A DNA stretch of 59,325 bases from Geobacter sp. UBA6151 (lineage in GTDB: Bacteria; Desulfobacterota; Desulfuromonadia; Geobacterales; Pseudopelobacteraceae). Numbering within the stretch: position 1 is the first letter of the stretch; the number at the start of each line of letters is the position of its first letter. The translations under genes and the position numbers were made by a program. The stretch covers positions 11,120-70,444 of the forward strand of contig DIUT01000041.1 in assembly GCA_002423105.1 (NCBI GenBank). Direction: 5' to 3'. Below are positions 58,253 to 59,325 of this stretch, one piece after another. The notes beneath the pieces were generated by a model, which did no database searches, was not told the origin of the DNA, and saw only the letters and a program-made list of their open reading frames with translations.

Positions 58253-59325
58253 CTACCTGGGTCTGGTCTGAACAAACAGGCTGTCCTCATACAACAGCGA
58301 TCCTTGGCGTGCCGCCACCCCCTTGAAATAATCAACCAGATCAAAACCGTTGATGCTCTTCTGTGCCGCCAGTTCCTGCTGAATAACCTCGCGCCGTGCC
58401 AGGGAACGGGTACCGTCCATAAAGCTTTTTGCGGTCACCTTGTCTGAAATGGTCGGCAACGGCAGCGGACGCTCGCTGGCAAACAGCTTGACCAGATCAG
58501 TGCCAAAAGGTGGTTCCACAACGATCTCCCAACTATCCTGATCACCCGGCACTGTATGCACCCGTCCACTTGCCAGAGGAGTCCTCTGCTGACCATGTCC
58601 GGGGTAGAGCTGACTGACCTCGTTTTTGGCGTTGATGCCGTAAAGATACACATACAACGGTTTCATGGTCTGGATCAAAAACTGCACCCGCTCCCCGGCC
58701 CGGTAAACCTGAAAACGATCTCCTTTGGTGGTGTTCAATTTGACCATCTGCTGCACAGCCTGGCCGGACACATCAGCTACCGTAGCCAAAGCCCCGGCTG
58801 TAATGTTAGTTGTACTGTACGGAATAAGATTCCGCTCAATACTGTCATCAGCGCTGCCCAGTACCGTGCCTTTCAGATCTTTCAGGGTCATGGCCAGAAC
58901 CACCCGCCCGGCCCCCTCAAGATAATACCCTTCAAGGACGGCATCAGCGCCACTGAACAGTGCTGCACTGCTCTCCAGATTTTTGGCCTCTTTAACCTTC
59001 GCCGCCAGCCCGCGGGTGTTGGAAAGTGAGCGGTTCACCGGTTGTTCATCCAGCACTTCAAACTGCTGGCTGTTCACTAGGGCGGTGCGGCTCTTGAGTG
59101 TCACAAACTCGGAAAACTCGCTGGCATACCGCCCTTTGCGTTCCACTACAGGGTTGATAAACACCTTCAGCCCTTTACGGTTGGCAGTCGTCTTCAGAAT
59201 CAGCCGACTGACCCGGTTATCCAGTGAATCGCTGAAGCTGTCCTTGGGCAGCCTCTGCTGCGGCAGGGCGGCAGACAGACTTTTGCAACCGCTGTTGTCC
59301 TTTGCCGGACAATACTTCACAAAGA
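58253..59325 (-). CDS. Envelope protein with FlgO/CsgG-like and DUF4384-like parts (5' end outside window)
   Basis: About 357 residues are visible in an open frame that reaches the window edge without a start of its own kind (a GTG at 59320 is present but internal-looking). The first visible half recalls FlgO/CsgG proteins (KGLKVFINPVV, ALVNSQQFEVLDEQ, GADAVLEGYYLEGAGRVVLAMTLKDLKGTVLGSA). The second half has the DUF4384-type beta domain: GDRFQVYRAGERVQFLIQTMKPLYVYLYGINAKNEVSQLYPG and an LVKLFASERPLPLP signature. Such proteins are usually periplasmic or outer-membrane. Related in fold to the cluster at 37988-44394 but not linked to it. Confidence 0.75.
   Translation of the reverse strand, partial: FVKYCPAKDNSGCKSLSAALPQQRLPKDSFSDSLDNRVSRLILKTTANRKGLKVFINPVVERKGRYASEFSEFVTLKSRTALVNSQQFEVLDEQPVNRSLSNTRGLAAKVKEAKNLESSAALFSGADAVLEGYYLEGAGRVVLAMTLKDLKGTVLGSADDSIERNLIPYSTTNITAGALATVADVSGQAVQQMVKLNTTKGDRFQVYRAGERVQFLIQTMKPLYVYLYGINAKNEVSQLYPGHGQQRTPLASGRVHTVPGDQDSWEIVVEPPFGTDLVKLFASERPLPLPTISDKVTAKSFMDGTRSLARREVIQQELAAQKSINGFDLVDYFKGVAARQGSLLYEDSLFVQTRPR

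Overview
The window looks like chromosome of a Geobacter-type deltaproteobacterium (Desulfuromonadales). This is an inference from content: roughly mid-50s percent GC by eye, a very high density of chemoreceptors, receivers, HD-GYP and GGDEF proteins, an Mvh/Hdr-type hydrogenase, a split glycine cleavage P-protein and a tRNA 2-selenouridine synthase. No species can be proven from the sequence alone.

Layout. 1-1685: the tail of a lytic transglycosylase, a polysaccharide deacetylase and a class I glutamine amidotransferase. 1733-9947 (minus strand): a signalling block with PilZ and GAF-chemoreceptor genes, an Hpt protein, and a tight four-gene unit made of a chemoreceptor, a receiver/PP2C/anti-sigma-kinase fusion, a STAS protein and an HTH-PAS-PAS-GGDEF protein. 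10060-14844: fructose-bisphosphate aldolase, mnmH and a 7TM histidine kinase/NarL-type regulator pair. 15010-31363 (plus strand): a decayed ferredoxin gene, then a tightly packed run (tusA-like, GAF-HD-GYP, receiver, hybrid kinase, two cheW, Cache chemoreceptor, cheB, cheR-TPR, cheA-REC, receiver, Hpt-REC-REC-GGDEF) that continues with a 20 bp gap into genes for a group 3 NiFe hydrogenase (small subunit, large subunit, maturation protease). 31375-35173: a patchwork accessory insertion (HTH-nucleotidyltransferase, HEPN gene broken by a nonsense codon, very AT-rich dGTPase, RhuM-family gene) separating these from hdrA- and mvhD-like genes (35214-37612).

37662-45098: tRNA-Arg(UCU), a six-gene run of exported FlgT/LPP20-like proteins and lipoproteins with three tandem paralogues, tRNA-Ser(CGA) and tadA. 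45364-49809: a chemoreceptor, the remnant of a toxin-antitoxin pair, an exported Gly/Lys-tailed protein, a QmcA/NfeD membrane pair and a small YjfB-like protein. 49795-56824 (minus): a glycine cleavage and lipoylation operon (small exported protein, gcvT, gcvH, gcvPA, gcvPB, an unknown 173-residue protein, a lipoate ligase/octanoyltransferase family gene, lipA). 56989-59325: a GAF-HD-GYP gene and a DUF4384-type envelope protein cut by the window edge.

The main biological theme is a Wsp-like chemosensory pathway that probably writes c-di-GMP through its terminal GGDEF protein, built into the same apparent transcription unit as a TusA-like sulfur carrier and an Mvh/Hdr redox complex. A second unusual unit joins a chemoreceptor to an RsbU/RsbW/RsbV-like partner switch and a DNA-binding degenerate GGDEF protein. 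The defence-like insertion inside the hydrogenase locus is the clearest sign of horizontal transfer.
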